64,000 nucleotides of DNA. It comes from Prevotella sp. (GTDB taxonomy: Bacteria > Bacteroidota > Bacteroidia > Bacteroidales > Bacteroidaceae). Positions 44,201-54,034 of the stretch are shown piece after piece. Below the pieces are notes generated by a model. It was not told where the DNA came from. It saw nothing but the letters and a program-made list of their open reading frames with translations, and did not search any database. The stretch is taken from the NCBI GenBank assembly GCA_017460515.1, contig JAFUAY010000010.1, positions 62,001 to 126,000 on the forward strand, read 5' to 3'. Position 1 is the first letter of the stretch. Every line of letters begins with the position of its first letter. Position numbers and translations under genes: made by a program.

Positions 44201-47200
44201 AGCGAGAACGGCGAATAGTGTCAGCGGTAGAGAAGATGTCACGGTATATGATGATGACGGAACAGATTCTTCTGTAAAAAGAGACATGGGTGCTTGGGTG
44301 CAAGTTGATGATGGTACCTGGGGCAACGACAAGTCTCTTGAGTTTACTACTACCAGAGCTGACGCCTCCCGCTTTATTGCCAAGAGTAGCGGCGCCATGG
44401 GCTCGTCAATCTATGAAGTGATGGCTGCTGACGGAAGCGTAGATGCCAGCACCACCTATTATAATATAGGACGCTCGGCTGTCGATGTCGTAAAGATTTA
44501 TAGTAATGCTACCTACGCACACGGAGCTGAAGTGCTGAAGTTTGAGCTGGAAGCGAACGCAAAAATTGTCTATCATTTGATAGATAAGTCGAAGAATGAC
44601 TTGATTCAGGTAGACAGCAGAAGCCCTGACCTGTCTTTCCCCAATGAATATAAAAGCCCATTGGTAGCTACCTATCACTATTGGAAAGCATCGGCATTCG
44701 TTGATGCAGATCCTGATGGAGGTGTTGATTTTAGCTTCACTGGCTCACCCTCTGAGTTAACATCAGTTGGCGAACTTACCGATGCAAAGTATAACTCACC
44801 CGTGACGATTGATGCATCGGCATACAGCGCTGCTGCCGAGGGATTCAGAAAGACTGCTACTACCGAAGAGAATATGATTACCCAGGTGAAGCTCCTTTCT
44901 ACGGGTACATATTATTTCTTAATAGGAAGTGACACCTATAAGTCTGTCACAGTAACAGATGGTCATAAGAGTAACGCGGATATCTATGTCACCTACGACA
45001 CAGACGAGCGCTTCGGCTTCGGAACAAAGAACCCCTACATGCTGAAATTCCTAAACGGAAAGAACTATAAGCTGGAGGATGGCAATGATAAACTGACCAC
45101 GTCGAAAATGCAAGCCATGTATCCCTATTGTAATGGCGACGGTCATCTGAACATCTATGGCAGCGAGTCGAACGAAGAACAAATGAATGGCGGTTCGAGT
45201 ACACGTCCCAGATGGGTTTGGTTCATGGAGAGCGAGAATCACGATCCTTATCATGTGAAGATTCACTCGAGAAGCACCATCTCGTTTAACGGTGCAAGTA
45301 ACAGTACCTACTTGCAGACCTATGCCGTGCATTTCAATCAGGAGACTGACGCACCCAATAAGCAACGTATTGTGACTGGTGGTAACCTTTCGGGTATCTC
45401 ACAAATAGCGGCAACAGAATATATGATTCTGGGAACCACAGGCCACTACCGACTGCTGACTACCAATCCCATAGCTGCTGATACTAATGGCGATGGCGAT
45501 ACATCGGACAGCGGAGAAAACGAACGCCGATATGTGACCTCATTTGAACAATACTGGAAGACCTACAATATGCTGAAACAGCATGTGTTGGGATACACAA
45601 AGAGCGCTGACGAGTTCAGCAAAGACCCTGCCACCTTCGTAATGCCTAGTGAGTTGTGGGCAACGCTGAAAGGAAAACTTGGCTCAGGTGATGGTAATTT
45701 TGATATTAATGATGCTGACGATCTTAACTATATCGACGGTTGTAGTTGGCATAGCTATGAAGTTGCCGCTAATGCCCTGCGATGGAACGGATATGACGAT
45801 AAAGGTAAAGCAAATACCAAGAAGGTGGAAATACTGGAACACTGGTTCCAGACCTTCGATATGGGTGATGGCACCTTCGATATAGAGAGCGCCGACATAC
45901 CGCCTGTGCTGGTACTGCTCGACCGTCACGGATGGGAGATTATGCGTAAGCAACTGCCTATCGGTCCTGACCCGGAGAAGACTGCTGCCTTAAAAGCTTA
46001 CGACAGCCCCATGGTGAAGGAATATCAATTCTATAATAATGCCACCAAGGCTGGAAGCTGCCATAAATACTATCTCAGGCTTCAAGACGGAAAACTCAGA
46101 GACGAGATCAAAGTCGATGGTGTGCCATTTACTTCTACCTCACTTGGAACGCTTCCCCCTATGAAAGCCGACCAGTTTGGCACCTACCCGGATATCTATG
46201 TCACCTACACCGTGAAGGATGAGTATGAGAAAAGCTATACCTATAATTATAATGAATCAACAGGCGAGGAGACGTTTACGGCATCGAAGTTCCTCATTGT
46301 GATGAATGCCAGATACGCCAGAAATCAGGTTGGCGATACAGAAGGCTTCTTGAGTAAGCCCGTCTTTCAGGGCTCGTACCCGACTGGCGGAAATGTCTAT
46401 GACATGATTCTCAATCCTAACCAGAATGAAGTGGGTAACGTTACCGTTGATGATGATGACGACGGAAAAATAGACAACAATAACCTGTGGTATGTACAAC
46501 CCAATCTGGCTATTGACGATGAGATGGGCATACCTTGGGCTTCAACAACAGGAAATGAGAACGAACCGCTGACAAGGGAAGAAACGAAGAAAAAGTATAA
46601 GGACAAGACCGGCTTTGACCCCTATAACCTGCAGTTCAAGAATGTTGATACCGAACAGTTCCTCACGATGAGACTCAGTTCAACAGAATTGAGTAATGGC
46701 GGCTGGGAAGGTACCCTTAGCTCGAATACCATGACGCTGGAAGATGCTACAACATCAGGCTATGTGACACCTGAAGGCCACGACCATACAACGCTGCAGA
46801 TTACCAAGCAGACATTCATGGCTGTATCAGATGCGAATGGCAACATGCAGCTGATGCCGCGCTTTGACCATACAAAGCGCATCCAGATGAATTCGAAGTC
46901 GGAAGCGCCTAACTACTATACGATACTGGCTGCTCCTGTCAATCACTCCAAGGCTGTGGTTACCAATAATGCATCAATGGGTCCGCAGACAACATTCTTC
47001 GTTCGTCCGCAGGTGTTTGAATACCACATCATCAACAACGATGGAAACGAGGCGCTGCGCTACAAAACGGCAGGCGAATACACTCCATCCATACCAGATA
47101 AGGTGAAGAGTCCATTGGCTACCGACTTCAAGTATTATTATGGTAACACAACGAATAGCATTACAACTGCAACAGCCGACGATTGGAACAGCACTGCGGA

Positions 47201-50200
47201 ACTGTACAAGAGAACTGCTCTTCATGCCGATTCTGTTGGTCACCAGGCAAGGTTTCTTCCTGCCACGGGCGATTACTACTTCAGGATTGGAACCGTTCCT
47301 GCTTCATACACCTATAAGAAAGTGTCTGTAACAGAAGTCAAGGAAATTACGGGTCTGTTTGCCGAAGCTGGACTTGATGAAGATGAAAATACTGTGTATG
47401 TGCGTTACAGCTACAACGAAAGCGCCGATATGGATGGTGATAACATCCTTCATGGCAAATGGGTAACGATGAATCTCGCAGGTAAGGACGTGCAGAGCAG
47501 CGGAACCATCGACACTTCAGATGGCACAGGTGTCACGCTCTACGCTGATGATACCGAATCGCCAACGAAGCCTGCTACAGTCGACGAGGACGACAAGAAG
47601 TGGCAGTGGAAGTTCCTGTCCTCTCCTTCTGACATCTCTTCACCTTATTATAGACCCACTGACCCATACGCAGTTCAGATCTTTAACCGTGAAGCAAATT
47701 ATTCAAGCGATTTAAGTGTTGAGCCGAATCCGATGGGCATTGGCATCAAGGTTGGTGGTAAAGACCGCTTCGCCATACTTAATCACCCCGATGGCGGCTA
47801 TGCGCTTGCTGTGACGGGATTAGGAAGCTACACCTATTCGTTCCTCAATGGAGCCAGTATGACTACGCCAAGTTCTACAGGAGCTTCGATTGTAGAAGAG
47901 TGCTACCAAAGAACAGTCAGCAACAATACAGACTACGGAACCCTGAAAACAACACTTGCTGCGGGAGCTGATGGCATCTATTACATTAAAATAAACGGAA
48001 CAGAGGCCTCAGATGTACCTCAATATAAGAAAGTCACTATATCTTCGAATGTTGCTACCGATGAGGATGTTACACAGGCTGTTTGGGAGAAGGCTTACAT
48101 CAGCCCAGGAGCCAAGGTCGTCTTGAACGATGAGGTCGATCATACTTATGAGTACAGAGTCATTACCAACGATGATTCAGGTAATAAGCTTGCTATCAGT
48201 CAAACGCAGGACAAAGACGGTGCAGGACTTCATCATTTTGTTCCTTATCTGCCAGACAACAGTCAGACACCCTTGCTGAATACAGATGATTACATTTATT
48301 ATGGCAGTGCCGCTGAAAGCACGGGATCCTATACAGTTGTAGATGCAACAAAATTGATTACGCTCTACGGACTCTATGACGACAAGGTGTATGTGCGTTA
48401 TAAGGCCTATAACCCAGACAATACAGCCTATCTGGTACCCAATAAGAAAGCCGTAGTTGACGGTAAGGCGACTAAAGCCCCTGGCTCAAACGATGTGGCA
48501 ATTGATATCAGTGGTAAGTTGCCCTATAACATTTATTGGGAGAATGACAATATGATGAAGAGGGGCGATACTGATGCCATCATTTATGATACAGGTAAAG
48601 ATCTTTCTGGTGATGCTCATTATATCTGGCTGATAGAGGGAAATGATCCCTATGCGCTACAAATTAAGCACAAAGCTTCAGGAAACTATGTCAACGGAGA
48701 AAGTACGCTTAATGCGACAGCCAAGAACTTCATGCTGCTGAAAAAGGAGAATTATGATTATGGTATCCTACAGGAGACTGGCGGCACAAACAGGTTAACG
48801 GGCTATGGTAATAGTTTGACTACCGGTGATCCCACGAAGTTTATCATGTTCGGACTCTCTACGCACAAGCTGATCTATCACTTGGTGATTAACTCAACCC
48901 TGACGCCCACATCGATTCCTTATCGTGAGGGTACTGAAAGTAGTCCTTCCGAATCACTTGTAACCAAAGACATTCCGGGTACTACCCAGCGTGACTTGAT
49001 CTCAATGAGCTACGGTGTTCCTGGTGATAAATACCAATTAGGTTCAACCATCATGGGACGCACTTATAGCGTAAATGCAGGAGAGGTCAGTCTTGGAGAC
49101 GAACTGGCAGTGCCAACTGAATTTGACAGGCCTAACTGTAACTTCTTCTACTATATTGATAATATACAAAAACATGGTGCCACTGATCCATACCAGAAGA
49201 CTGTCGCTACTGAAGCAGCTATGGAAACGGATGCTAACGCTCTTACGTCTGTAGGCAACTACTACTATAAGATTACGGGTGGAAAAATCTACAGGAAAGT
49301 ACATGTGACATCAACATCTCCTTCGGTGGTCTATGAAATCTCAGGAAGCACAGAGGCGGCCTACAATGCTGCTGCAACCTCCACTTCATTCCAGAGAACA
49401 GCTGCAAGTGTAGATGCGATGAAGAGTGACGCGGCCTCGATAACGATTCTGGGCGATCATTACTATAAGATTAATGGTGGCACATCTTATTATAGATTTA
49501 CAAAATATCCTGTTGCTGTCAATGGTTCGGCTGATACAACCATCGTTGTATGTACTGAGACAGACTGGAATCGTGCTGTAGCTTCAAAAGAGACTAGCGT
49601 CGCTGATGAGGCTGCAATGAATACTGCAGCAAACTCGCTGGCATCCGTAGGTGATCATTATTACGAGATAGGTGGTACATTGACCTTATATAAGAAAGTT
49701 CAGGTAACGACAGCTGCCGACGGTGGAACTCCTGCTGTATACACCGTAGTTGATTGTGATGAAGATGACTGGAACAATGTATGGCAAGACGATGCCGAGA
49801 TGAACAACCTGTATAAAGGCCTGAAAGCTACGAAACTGATGTCGGATGCAGGGCTGATTGGCGGCTTGGTGAATGTCAATGTTGCCTATGCGTTCGAAAA
49901 GGGTCTGGAAACCAATGCAGGCGAGGGATTTGTAACAAGCGTTGACGAAAACCTGTGGTACACCTTCGAGACACTAAGCGGAACGACGCCTTTCTTGGCA
50001 CAATATACCAACGCATGGGGATTGCAGGCAAAGGAAGGACGCGACACCCGTTATACCAACGACTATCTCTGGTCGCCATTGGGTGATGTCTATGGCTTTA
50101 GAATGTATAACCGCTACATGATTAAGAATAGCGGAGGTACGGCGAATGTGATGACAATGTCATCCATATCAGAGGGCCAGAACTTGCTGCTGCATTTGCC

Positions 50201-52103
50201 CGATGCAACCTATACTGTAGGTTATGAGGTGTTTGAACTGCTGCCATCGAACAACCTTGGCTATTTCCGCATACATCCAGTCATTAACAATACAGGCACG
50301 AGGTATTACGTCAGAAAGGATCCTTCTGACAACTACGCTAAACTCAGTACGACTTCCTCGGAGTGGACTTTTAACCTGACGACTGAACTGTTGAATCCAT
50401 ATATTGAACGTGTAGGTTATGTGGGTGGATTGACAGAAACGGCTTATACAGCAAATAAAACCGTATTGGATAAGGTGAAGAATGGTACTGCCAGCTATAA
50501 GGAAATGTTGGATGTACAGGGTGTTGTCTATGATGATGCAAACATCGTAAAATATGAACCTGGCTACTACCGTCTGCATTCGCAGCCAGGTGTATCGGGC
50601 ATCAGTCCCGTGCGTTATGCCAGCGGTTATCTGCATGATATTGAAAAGGGTTCTGGTGTAGCGACGGCCATACCCATGCACTTCTATAGCAAAACGGGCG
50701 TTAGCACTACCTTTGAAACTTTAGCAAATGGATTTACGTATTCTCATGCAACAAGAGGACCGATTCCTGTTCCTGCAACGGAGGCTGACCCGTCGACAAT
50801 CTTCTATTTCGCTGGCAGTGCTGTTGAGGCTCCTGCTAATCCCACTTCGACGATGCAGACACAGGGACTCTACGTCGCAGTAAATTCAGGAGAGGGATTA
50901 GGCACCAATAGAGAGAAGCGGGCTGTAATGTCTGCTTCATCTGGTGATGCAATGACCTTGACTCTCATGGATATCGGTGGCGCTGTGCTGCTGATACACG
51001 ATGGCGACGTTCCTGCTAACAGAAGGTATCTCAACTATGATCAGAGTAATTTCTTCCAAAGAACAGCAACAGACAATTCTGACTATGACACGAAGAAGGT
51101 TGCTCTTACATCAGTGGGTGTTTATTACTTCAAGATAGGCAGCAGCACTTATAAGAAGGTTACTGTAACGGCACTTGATCCTTATGCATACGCTGAAACT
51201 GATGCCAATTCGACATCCTGGGAAAGAGCGGCTGATATCTATGACTTGAAATACTATCATGACTCCCCAACAGACGATGCGAAGTGGTGTATGGAGCCTG
51301 CAAACAATCAAGGCTTACTGTTAGAAACACACAGTGGTGGTGACGGCCACTTCTACACTACTTTCTATGCACCCTATGATTTAAAATTGCCTGATGACGG
51401 CGATAGCAAGCACTATTACGCCTATATTTGTAAAGAATGGAATTCGCAATTGCTTTGTCCTGAAAAGACAGGAAACGGAGGAAAGGATATCCCTGCCAAT
51501 ACGCCTGTCATTATTCGTACAGATGACACGAGTGAAAAGGTGAAACTGTCTTTCCCGGAATCTTCTTTAAGTTCCGTTGCAGGAAACATCTTTACTGGTT
51601 CCTATCTGGAACAGTTACTGGCAACTCCCATAACGGCCTCCAACAAAGTCTATACCTTAGGCCTTCCCATCACCGGCTATGGAATGATTACTGAAGCAGG
51701 AGAGAATAATGGTAATATCACAAACTATATTGACAGATCACAGGCCTACACAGGAATTGGCTTCTATGTCAATGCAACACAAAATAAAGAGCTGAGTGAG
51801 GAGACTGGTCAATGGACACCCAACAACCGCTATGTGATCCACAACAAGATTTACTATCGTGAAGTGGCTGCTGCCCGAAGAATGGATGGCGATATGCCCG
51901 ACTTCGTGCCCGTCATCTTTGAGGATGAAGAGGAGGAAGGCGAAGAGCCCAATGGCAACGTGACGGCAACAGACGACAACTGTGTCTACGACCTGCAAGG
52001 ACGCTGCGTAGTATCAGGAAAGACTGTTACCAACGGTACTTGGCGCCAAGGCCTTTCTCGCGGTATCTATCTGCTGAACGGAAAGAAGTACGTAGTACGT
52101 TGA
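41271..52103 (+). CDS. Giant (3610-residue) repetitive exported protein of the fimbrial operon
   Basis: A 3610-residue exported protein; I do not recognise the family. Signal peptide MVRRRHIIILMALLLMAGGA, cleavage near AWA. A super-repeat is marked by seven W/F-x-D-P-Y motifs (Asp at about 296, 615, 967, 1325, 1783, 2131, 2459). Recurring partners are a YHII/YHLI strand, an YKSPLA-x-x-F-x-Y segment and a IYVTY/VYVRY strand. A second module of about 40 residues (RTA...M...G-YY-KI...YKKVTVT) occurs about eight times (about 148, 1190, 1978, 2213, 2640, 2708, 2767, 3263). Asp-rich loops (about 1405, 1470, 1725) resemble Ca-binding sites. The last 140 residues hold a APYDLKLP/IPANTPVIIR domain and a tail VYDLQGR...GIYLLNGKKYVVR. 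Overlaps the fimbrillin by 7 bp. Probably a surface adhesin. Confidence 0.75.
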   Translation: MVRRRHIIILMALLLMAGGATEAWAFKVTYHILTLPLDHEKGTANTKLSYDGWRMEAVRVVFSDASTVELPAHFKSPLAKNFTFYPESVIKKDGTAHDIYQNNSKFKYFLYKAPLAPYVKVTVSEHAITNEVISNESAWSAAASSNKKTATSYANMESQVGSLADGDYYFSFQDVCLAEGDGGAEIPSNDYHIYVTYEYDADNTIAKLDGSESYNITLGDGFLAFNRGRNNRPAVIPKQYVSAEQLASDEFVYVDVSKVKNSSITAYWEDKSGKNKNRREDVESQFHFKYLYEGEDPYNITIRSAYNNEDTYYIEQDTYDADYVRKYYKGAVLFGNSVGAKIYFASDDDVKYTTVYNSVEAEADATLVSSESKPGYYRSYGTVYNSFALLSSKALDGSKDGYVFMGTRIFNANGSYKDPGTGKYYYLRSDHNDPYYQAMTPATAVTSHSTDKQMYAITTVNFKVPTPFYNPSGTDEEKAAHTLTASIDMSEYTFSTADISDADIPVSLKRKYCNINGYYKDAARTQAITKYSDLGEGRDIYLGYEVLPSIPFRTITPAASYSSATWNAATWYELTDAESSQVDGKKLKYDGSTNFKNNGADGDYVKASEFAFIGDPYELRVISRSQTSGASPSYVGVASNTPSSGTAFTASSTAYSGNVWEVSDDATAGSFLLRKYKGEGYWNWTTDHLSQDISYSTASHTYNVPNSNAHTITFNITNLTYADGNYIKVTAGGTNADQVTATSPVLSTGTQTVSSDGKATVTVSIKARGASNKTFTITITEYNSSDAVVGTASVITINQNVSTAYAGNAVEYSTSSSTRIKVMELPTRTFTYKIVDLAGNVAATASVSQSIFTPLSLATIPSIIVSPFLVGETLTFYSSFNNGSGPGTGTSRTHLTSTITETSNSNHDIYVKYTTSHLREKPIQLSEDQTFFVKLNGQYLYYDAGVIKSSATSTDADAYKWLLRARDPYAMLIDNLAARTANSVSGREDVTVYDDDGTDSSVKRDMGAWVQVDDGTWGNDKSLEFTTTRADASRFIAKSSGAMGSSIYEVMAADGSVDASTTYYNIGRSAVDVVKIYSNATYAHGAEVLKFELEANAKIVYHLIDKSKNDLIQVDSRSPDLSFPNEYKSPLVATYHYWKASAFVDADPDGGVDFSFTGSPSELTSVGELTDAKYNSPVTIDASAYSAAAEGFRKTATTEENMITQVKLLSTGTYYFLIGSDTYKSVTVTDGHKSNADIYVTYDTDERFGFGTKNPYMLKFLNGKNYKLEDGNDKLTTSKMQAMYPYCNGDGHLNIYGSESNEEQMNGGSSTRPRWVWFMESENHDPYHVKIHSRSTISFNGASNSTYLQTYAVHFNQETDAPNKQRIVTGGNLSGISQIAATEYMILGTTGHYRLLTTNPIAADTNGDGDTSDSGENERRYVTSFEQYWKTYNMLKQHVLGYTKSADEFSKDPATFVMPSELWATLKGKLGSGDGNFDINDADDLNYIDGCSWHSYEVAANALRWNGYDDKGKANTKKVEILEHWFQTFDMGDGTFDIESADIPPVLVLLDRHGWEIMRKQLPIGPDPEKTAALKAYDSPMVKEYQFYNNATKAGSCHKYYLRLQDGKLRDEIKVDGVPFTSTSLGTLPPMKADQFGTYPDIYVTYTVKDEYEKSYTYNYNESTGEETFTASKFLIVMNARYARNQVGDTEGFLSKPVFQGSYPTGGNVYDMILNPNQNEVGNVTVDDDDDGKIDNNNLWYVQPNLAIDDEMGIPWASTTGNENEPLTREETKKKYKDKTGFDPYNLQFKNVDTEQFLTMRLSSTELSNGGWEGTLSSNTMTLEDATTSGYVTPEGHDHTTLQITKQTFMAVSDANGNMQLMPRFDHTKRIQMNSKSEAPNYYTILAAPVNHSKAVVTNNASMGPQTTFFVRPQVFEYHIINNDGNEALRYKTAGEYTPSIPDKVKSPLATDFKYYYGNTTNSITTATADDWNSTAELYKRTALHADSVGHQARFLPATGDYYFRIGTVPASYTYKKVSVTEVKEITGLFAEAGLDEDENTVYVRYSYNESADMDGDNILHGKWVTMNLAGKDVQSSGTIDTSDGTGVTLYADDTESPTKPATVDEDDKKWQWKFLSSPSDISSPYYRPTDPYAVQIFNREANYSSDLSVEPNPMGIGIKVGGKDRFAILNHPDGGYALAVTGLGSYTYSFLNGASMTTPSSTGASIVEECYQRTVSNNTDYGTLKTTLAAGADGIYYIKINGTEASDVPQYKKVTISSNVATDEDVTQAVWEKAYISPGAKVVLNDEVDHTYEYRVITNDDSGNKLAISQTQDKDGAGLHHFVPYLPDNSQTPLLNTDDYIYYGSAAESTGSYTVVDATKLITLYGLYDDKVYVRYKAYNPDNTAYLVPNKKAVVDGKATKAPGSNDVAIDISGKLPYNIYWENDNMMKRGDTDAIIYDTGKDLSGDAHYIWLIEGNDPYALQIKHKASGNYVNGESTLNATAKNFMLLKKENYDYGILQETGGTNRLTGYGNSLTTGDPTKFIMFGLSTHKLIYHLVINSTLTPTSIPYREGTESSPSESLVTKDIPGTTQRDLISMSYGVPGDKYQLGSTIMGRTYSVNAGEVSLGDELAVPTEFDRPNCNFFYYIDNIQKHGATDPYQKTVATEAAMETDANALTSVGNYYYKITGGKIYRKVHVTSTSPSVVYEISGSTEAAYNAAATSTSFQRTAASVDAMKSDAASITILGDHYYKINGGTSYYRFTKYPVAVNGSADTTIVVCTETDWNRAVASKETSVADEAAMNTAANSLASVGDHYYEIGGTLTLYKKVQVTTAADGGTPAVYTVVDCDEDDWNNVWQDDAEMNNLYKGLKATKLMSDAGLIGGLVNVNVAYAFEKGLETNAGEGFVTSVDENLWYTFETLSGTTPFLAQYTNAWGLQAKEGRDTRYTNDYLWSPLGDVYGFRMYNRYMIKNSGGTANVMTMSSISEGQNLLLHLPDATYTVGYEVFELLPSNNLGYFRIHPVINNTGTRYYVRKDPSDNYAKLSTTSSEWTFNLTTELLNPYIERVGYVGGLTETAYTANKTVLDKVKNGTASYKEMLDVQGVVYDDANIVKYEPGYYRLHSQPGVSGISPVRYASGYLHDIEKGSGVATAIPMHFYSKTGVSTTFETLANGFTYSHATRGPIPVPATEADPSTIFYFAGSAVEAPANPTSTMQTQGLYVAVNSGEGLGTNREKRAVMSASSGDAMTLTLMDIGGAVLLIHDGDVPANRRYLNYDQSNFFQRTATDNSDYDTKKVALTSVGVYYFKIGSSTYKKVTVTALDPYAYAETDANSTSWERAADIYDLKYYHDSPTDDAKWCMEPANNQGLLLETHSGGDGHFYTTFYAPYDLKLPDDGDSKHYYAYICKEWNSQLLCPEKTGNGGKDIPANTPVIIRTDDTSEKVKLSFPESSLSSVAGNIFTGSYLEQLLATPITASNKVYTLGLPITGYGMITEAGENNGNITNYIDRSQAYTGIGFYVNATQNKELSEETGQWTPNNRYVIHNKIYYREVAAARRMDGDMPDFVPVIFEDEEEEGEEPNGNVTATDDNCVYDLQGRCVVSGKTVTNGTWRQGLSRGIYLLNGKKYVVR

Positions 52104-52123
52104 GAGTAGAGAGAGAGAGTTAA

Positions 52124-53023
52124 CTATTTCATATACCGGTAGTCACGCGGCGACAGTCCAAGATGCTTGCGGCTATAACTACCGAAATGGCTCATATTGG
52201 CGAAGCCCAACTTGGCCGATACCTCCTTGATGCTCAGGTTGGAGTGGCGCAAGTAGAAACGGATATCCTCCAGGGTGTACTCGATAATCCAGTCGGAGGC
52301 TGTCTTGTTGCTGTACTTCAAGCAGAGCATGGTGAGATATTTCGGAGTAATAGCCAGTTTGCCAGCATATGTATGGATGGGCTGACGCTTCACCTCATTG
52401 TTTGACACCATTTTCAGGAACTTGTTGAACAGGAGGCGACCCTGTGAGAGATTGCTGGGTGTGTCCCTGACCGTTTCCAGCTTACTCAGATAATGGCATA
52501 ACTCAAGCAGCAGCGCACGTACAATAGCCTTGATAATCTCGTCGGTGGTGTTCTTGATATTCTGAATCTTAGAACGAATCAATCCATAATAGAAGCCAAA
52601 CTCCTCACGACATATCGACGACATGCTGAACACGTTCAGATGGTTGATATAGATGGCATTATGCCAGATATTGATCTTATCATGGAGAAGTCCCTGGATG
52701 ATATTGTCGGAAAGACAAAGCATCTTACACTCAAAGTCGGCTGAATGCTGAATATTCTCAATACGGTCGTTTGGTGTGCAGAAGAAAACATCGTTGGTGT
52801 TTATCGTGATTTGCTTCTCGCCTACCTGCATGGTTAAACTGCCAGCAACACAGATGCCGACAAGATTAGTCATATGTTTCAATGGAAATAACTGGCTAAG
52901 GTCTTTGACATGATCAAAAATCGATACATCGCCATCAGAGTAATTGACTATCGATGGTGAGTACATGGCGCCCGAAGGCTGATCGGCTGGTTGCATTTTT
53001 TTCATAAATACTGCTTTAGTCAT
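52124..53023 (-). CDS. AraC-family transcriptional regulator
   Basis: A 299-residue regulator. An N-terminal cupin-like sensing region (about residues 40-130, GSLTMQVGEKQITINTNDVFFC) precedes a C-terminal double helix-turn-helix (about 205-298) with TPKYLTMLCLKYSNKTASDWI and FANMSHFGSYSRKHLGLSPRDYR. I chose ATG 53023 over a TTG at 53032. It converges with the giant fimbrial gene (20-bp gap) and diverges from the glycine-zipper lipoprotein. It could control either the fimbrial operon or its divergent neighbour; neither is shown. Confidence 0.9.
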   Translation of the reverse strand: MTKAVFMKKMQPADQPSGAMYSPSIVNYSDGDVSIFDHVKDLSQLFPLKHMTNLVGICVAGSLTMQVGEKQITINTNDVFFCTPNDRIENIQHSADFECKMLCLSDNIIQGLLHDKINIWHNAIYINHLNVFSMSSICREEFGFYYGLIRSKIQNIKNTTDEIIKAIVRALLLELCHYLSKLETVRDTPSNLSQGRLLFNKFLKMVSNNEVKRQPIHTYAGKLAITPKYLTMLCLKYSNKTASDWIIEYTLEDIRFYLRHSNLSIKEVSAKLGFANMSHFGSYSRKHLGLSPRDYRYMK

Positions 53024-53164
53024 GAATTGCAAAATAGATTATGCAAATATCAGAATTATTTTTTATAATCAGCGTGCAAATTTGCATAATTTTCATTCAA
53101 AATCACAAATCTTCTTTTGTAAGATAGTTTTTGTACGTTTTTGAACATGCCAATAAATAGTCAT

Positions 53165-53180
53165 ATAGGGAATTCCCTAT
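53165..53180. promoter_or_regulatory. 16-bp perfect palindrome, candidate operator
   Basis: ATAGGGAATTCCCTAT, a perfect 16-bp palindrome lying 20 bp upstream of the TTTG of the lipoprotein promoter and within the divergent gap of the AraC gene. Position and symmetry suit a dimeric regulator, though AraC proteins usually bind direct repeats. Confidence 0.5.
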
Positions 53181-53200
53181 GTAGTTTTCGGGAAAACACC

Positions 53201-53231
53201 TTTGCCGTTTCACAGTTATTGACTACATTTG
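53201..53231 (+). promoter_or_regulatory. Promoter of the glycine-zipper lipoprotein
   Basis: TTTG (53201-53204), 19-bp spacer, TACATTTG (53224-53231) followed by CAC; leader about 15 nt. Among the cleanest promoters in the window. Confidence 0.75.
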
Positions 53232-53251
53232 CACTGTAAAACTTCACAAGG

Positions 53252-54034
53252 ATGCGTATGAAGAAGATGAAACTCATATCAGTAGTATTGGCAGGCGGTC
53301 TGTTGCTGACCACCAGTTGCAGCAGTTATACCGCTTCGGGAGCGATGGTCGGCGGTGAGTTCGGTCACGTGATTGGTTCTGCTATTGGCGGTATCTCAGG
53401 CGGATGGCGCGGTCATCATGTAGGTTCGCTGATAGGCACGGTGGGCGGTGTGGTTGCTGGTGCTGCCATTGGTGCTGCCGTAGAGTCGGCTCAGAACCGT
53501 CAACAAGGCTATGATCCCCGCAATGCCGGCTATCAACCAGACGAATCAGGCTATGATCCGTCGATGCAAGGCGATGACCGCATTGTGTTTGATGAACATG
53601 CCACGAACGATATGGCTACGGATGTGCCTCCTACCGACGAGAAGTCTATCAGCCTGTCACAGCTCACCTATAAGGCTCCCATCCAGTTGCGCAAGGCAAC
53701 GATTACCGATGCCGACAAGAATGGTGTGCTGACTCGCGGCGAAGAGTGTACGGTGATGTTTGAGGTGATGAACAACACGTCGCATACCATCTATGATATC
53801 TATCCGTTGGTAGAGGACGTGACGGGAAACAAGCACGTGAGGGTATCGCCCAATCTGCGCATAGAGAGCATCCCACCCTATCAGGGCATTCGCTATACTG
53901 CCACCATCATTGCCGACAAGCGTCTGAAGGATGGCGAGATTATCGTCAGAGTGGGTGTGGCACAAGGTCAGAAAATCATTGACTCCCAGACCAGACAAAT
54001 CAAGGTTCCGACGAGGAAGAAAGTGGAAGGTTGA
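53252..54034 (+). CDS. Glycine-zipper lipoprotein
   Basis: A 260-residue lipoprotein: lipobox LLTTSC, then a glycine-zipper region (about residues 30-82) with repeated GxxxG (GSAIGGISGG, GSLIGTVGGVVAGAAIGAAV) that can pack in or on the outer membrane. A Pro/Gln/Asp-rich linker leads to a beta-sandwich (about 150-255, TRGEECTVMFEVMNNTSHTI). Preceding it is DADKNGVLTRGEE, an EF-hand-like loop. Function not known; such proteins are often envelope-stress or outer-membrane integrity factors. Own promoter, divergent from AraC. Confidence 0.8.
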   Translation: MRMKKMKLISVVLAGGLLLTTSCSSYTASGAMVGGEFGHVIGSAIGGISGGWRGHHVGSLIGTVGGVVAGAAIGAAVESAQNRQQGYDPRNAGYQPDESGYDPSMQGDDRIVFDEHATNDMATDVPPTDEKSISLSQLTYKAPIQLRKATITDADKNGVLTRGEECTVMFEVMNNTSHTIYDIYPLVEDVTGNKHVRVSPNLRIESIPPYQGIRYTATIIADKRLKDGEIIVRVGVAQGQKIIDSQTRQIKVPTRKKVEG

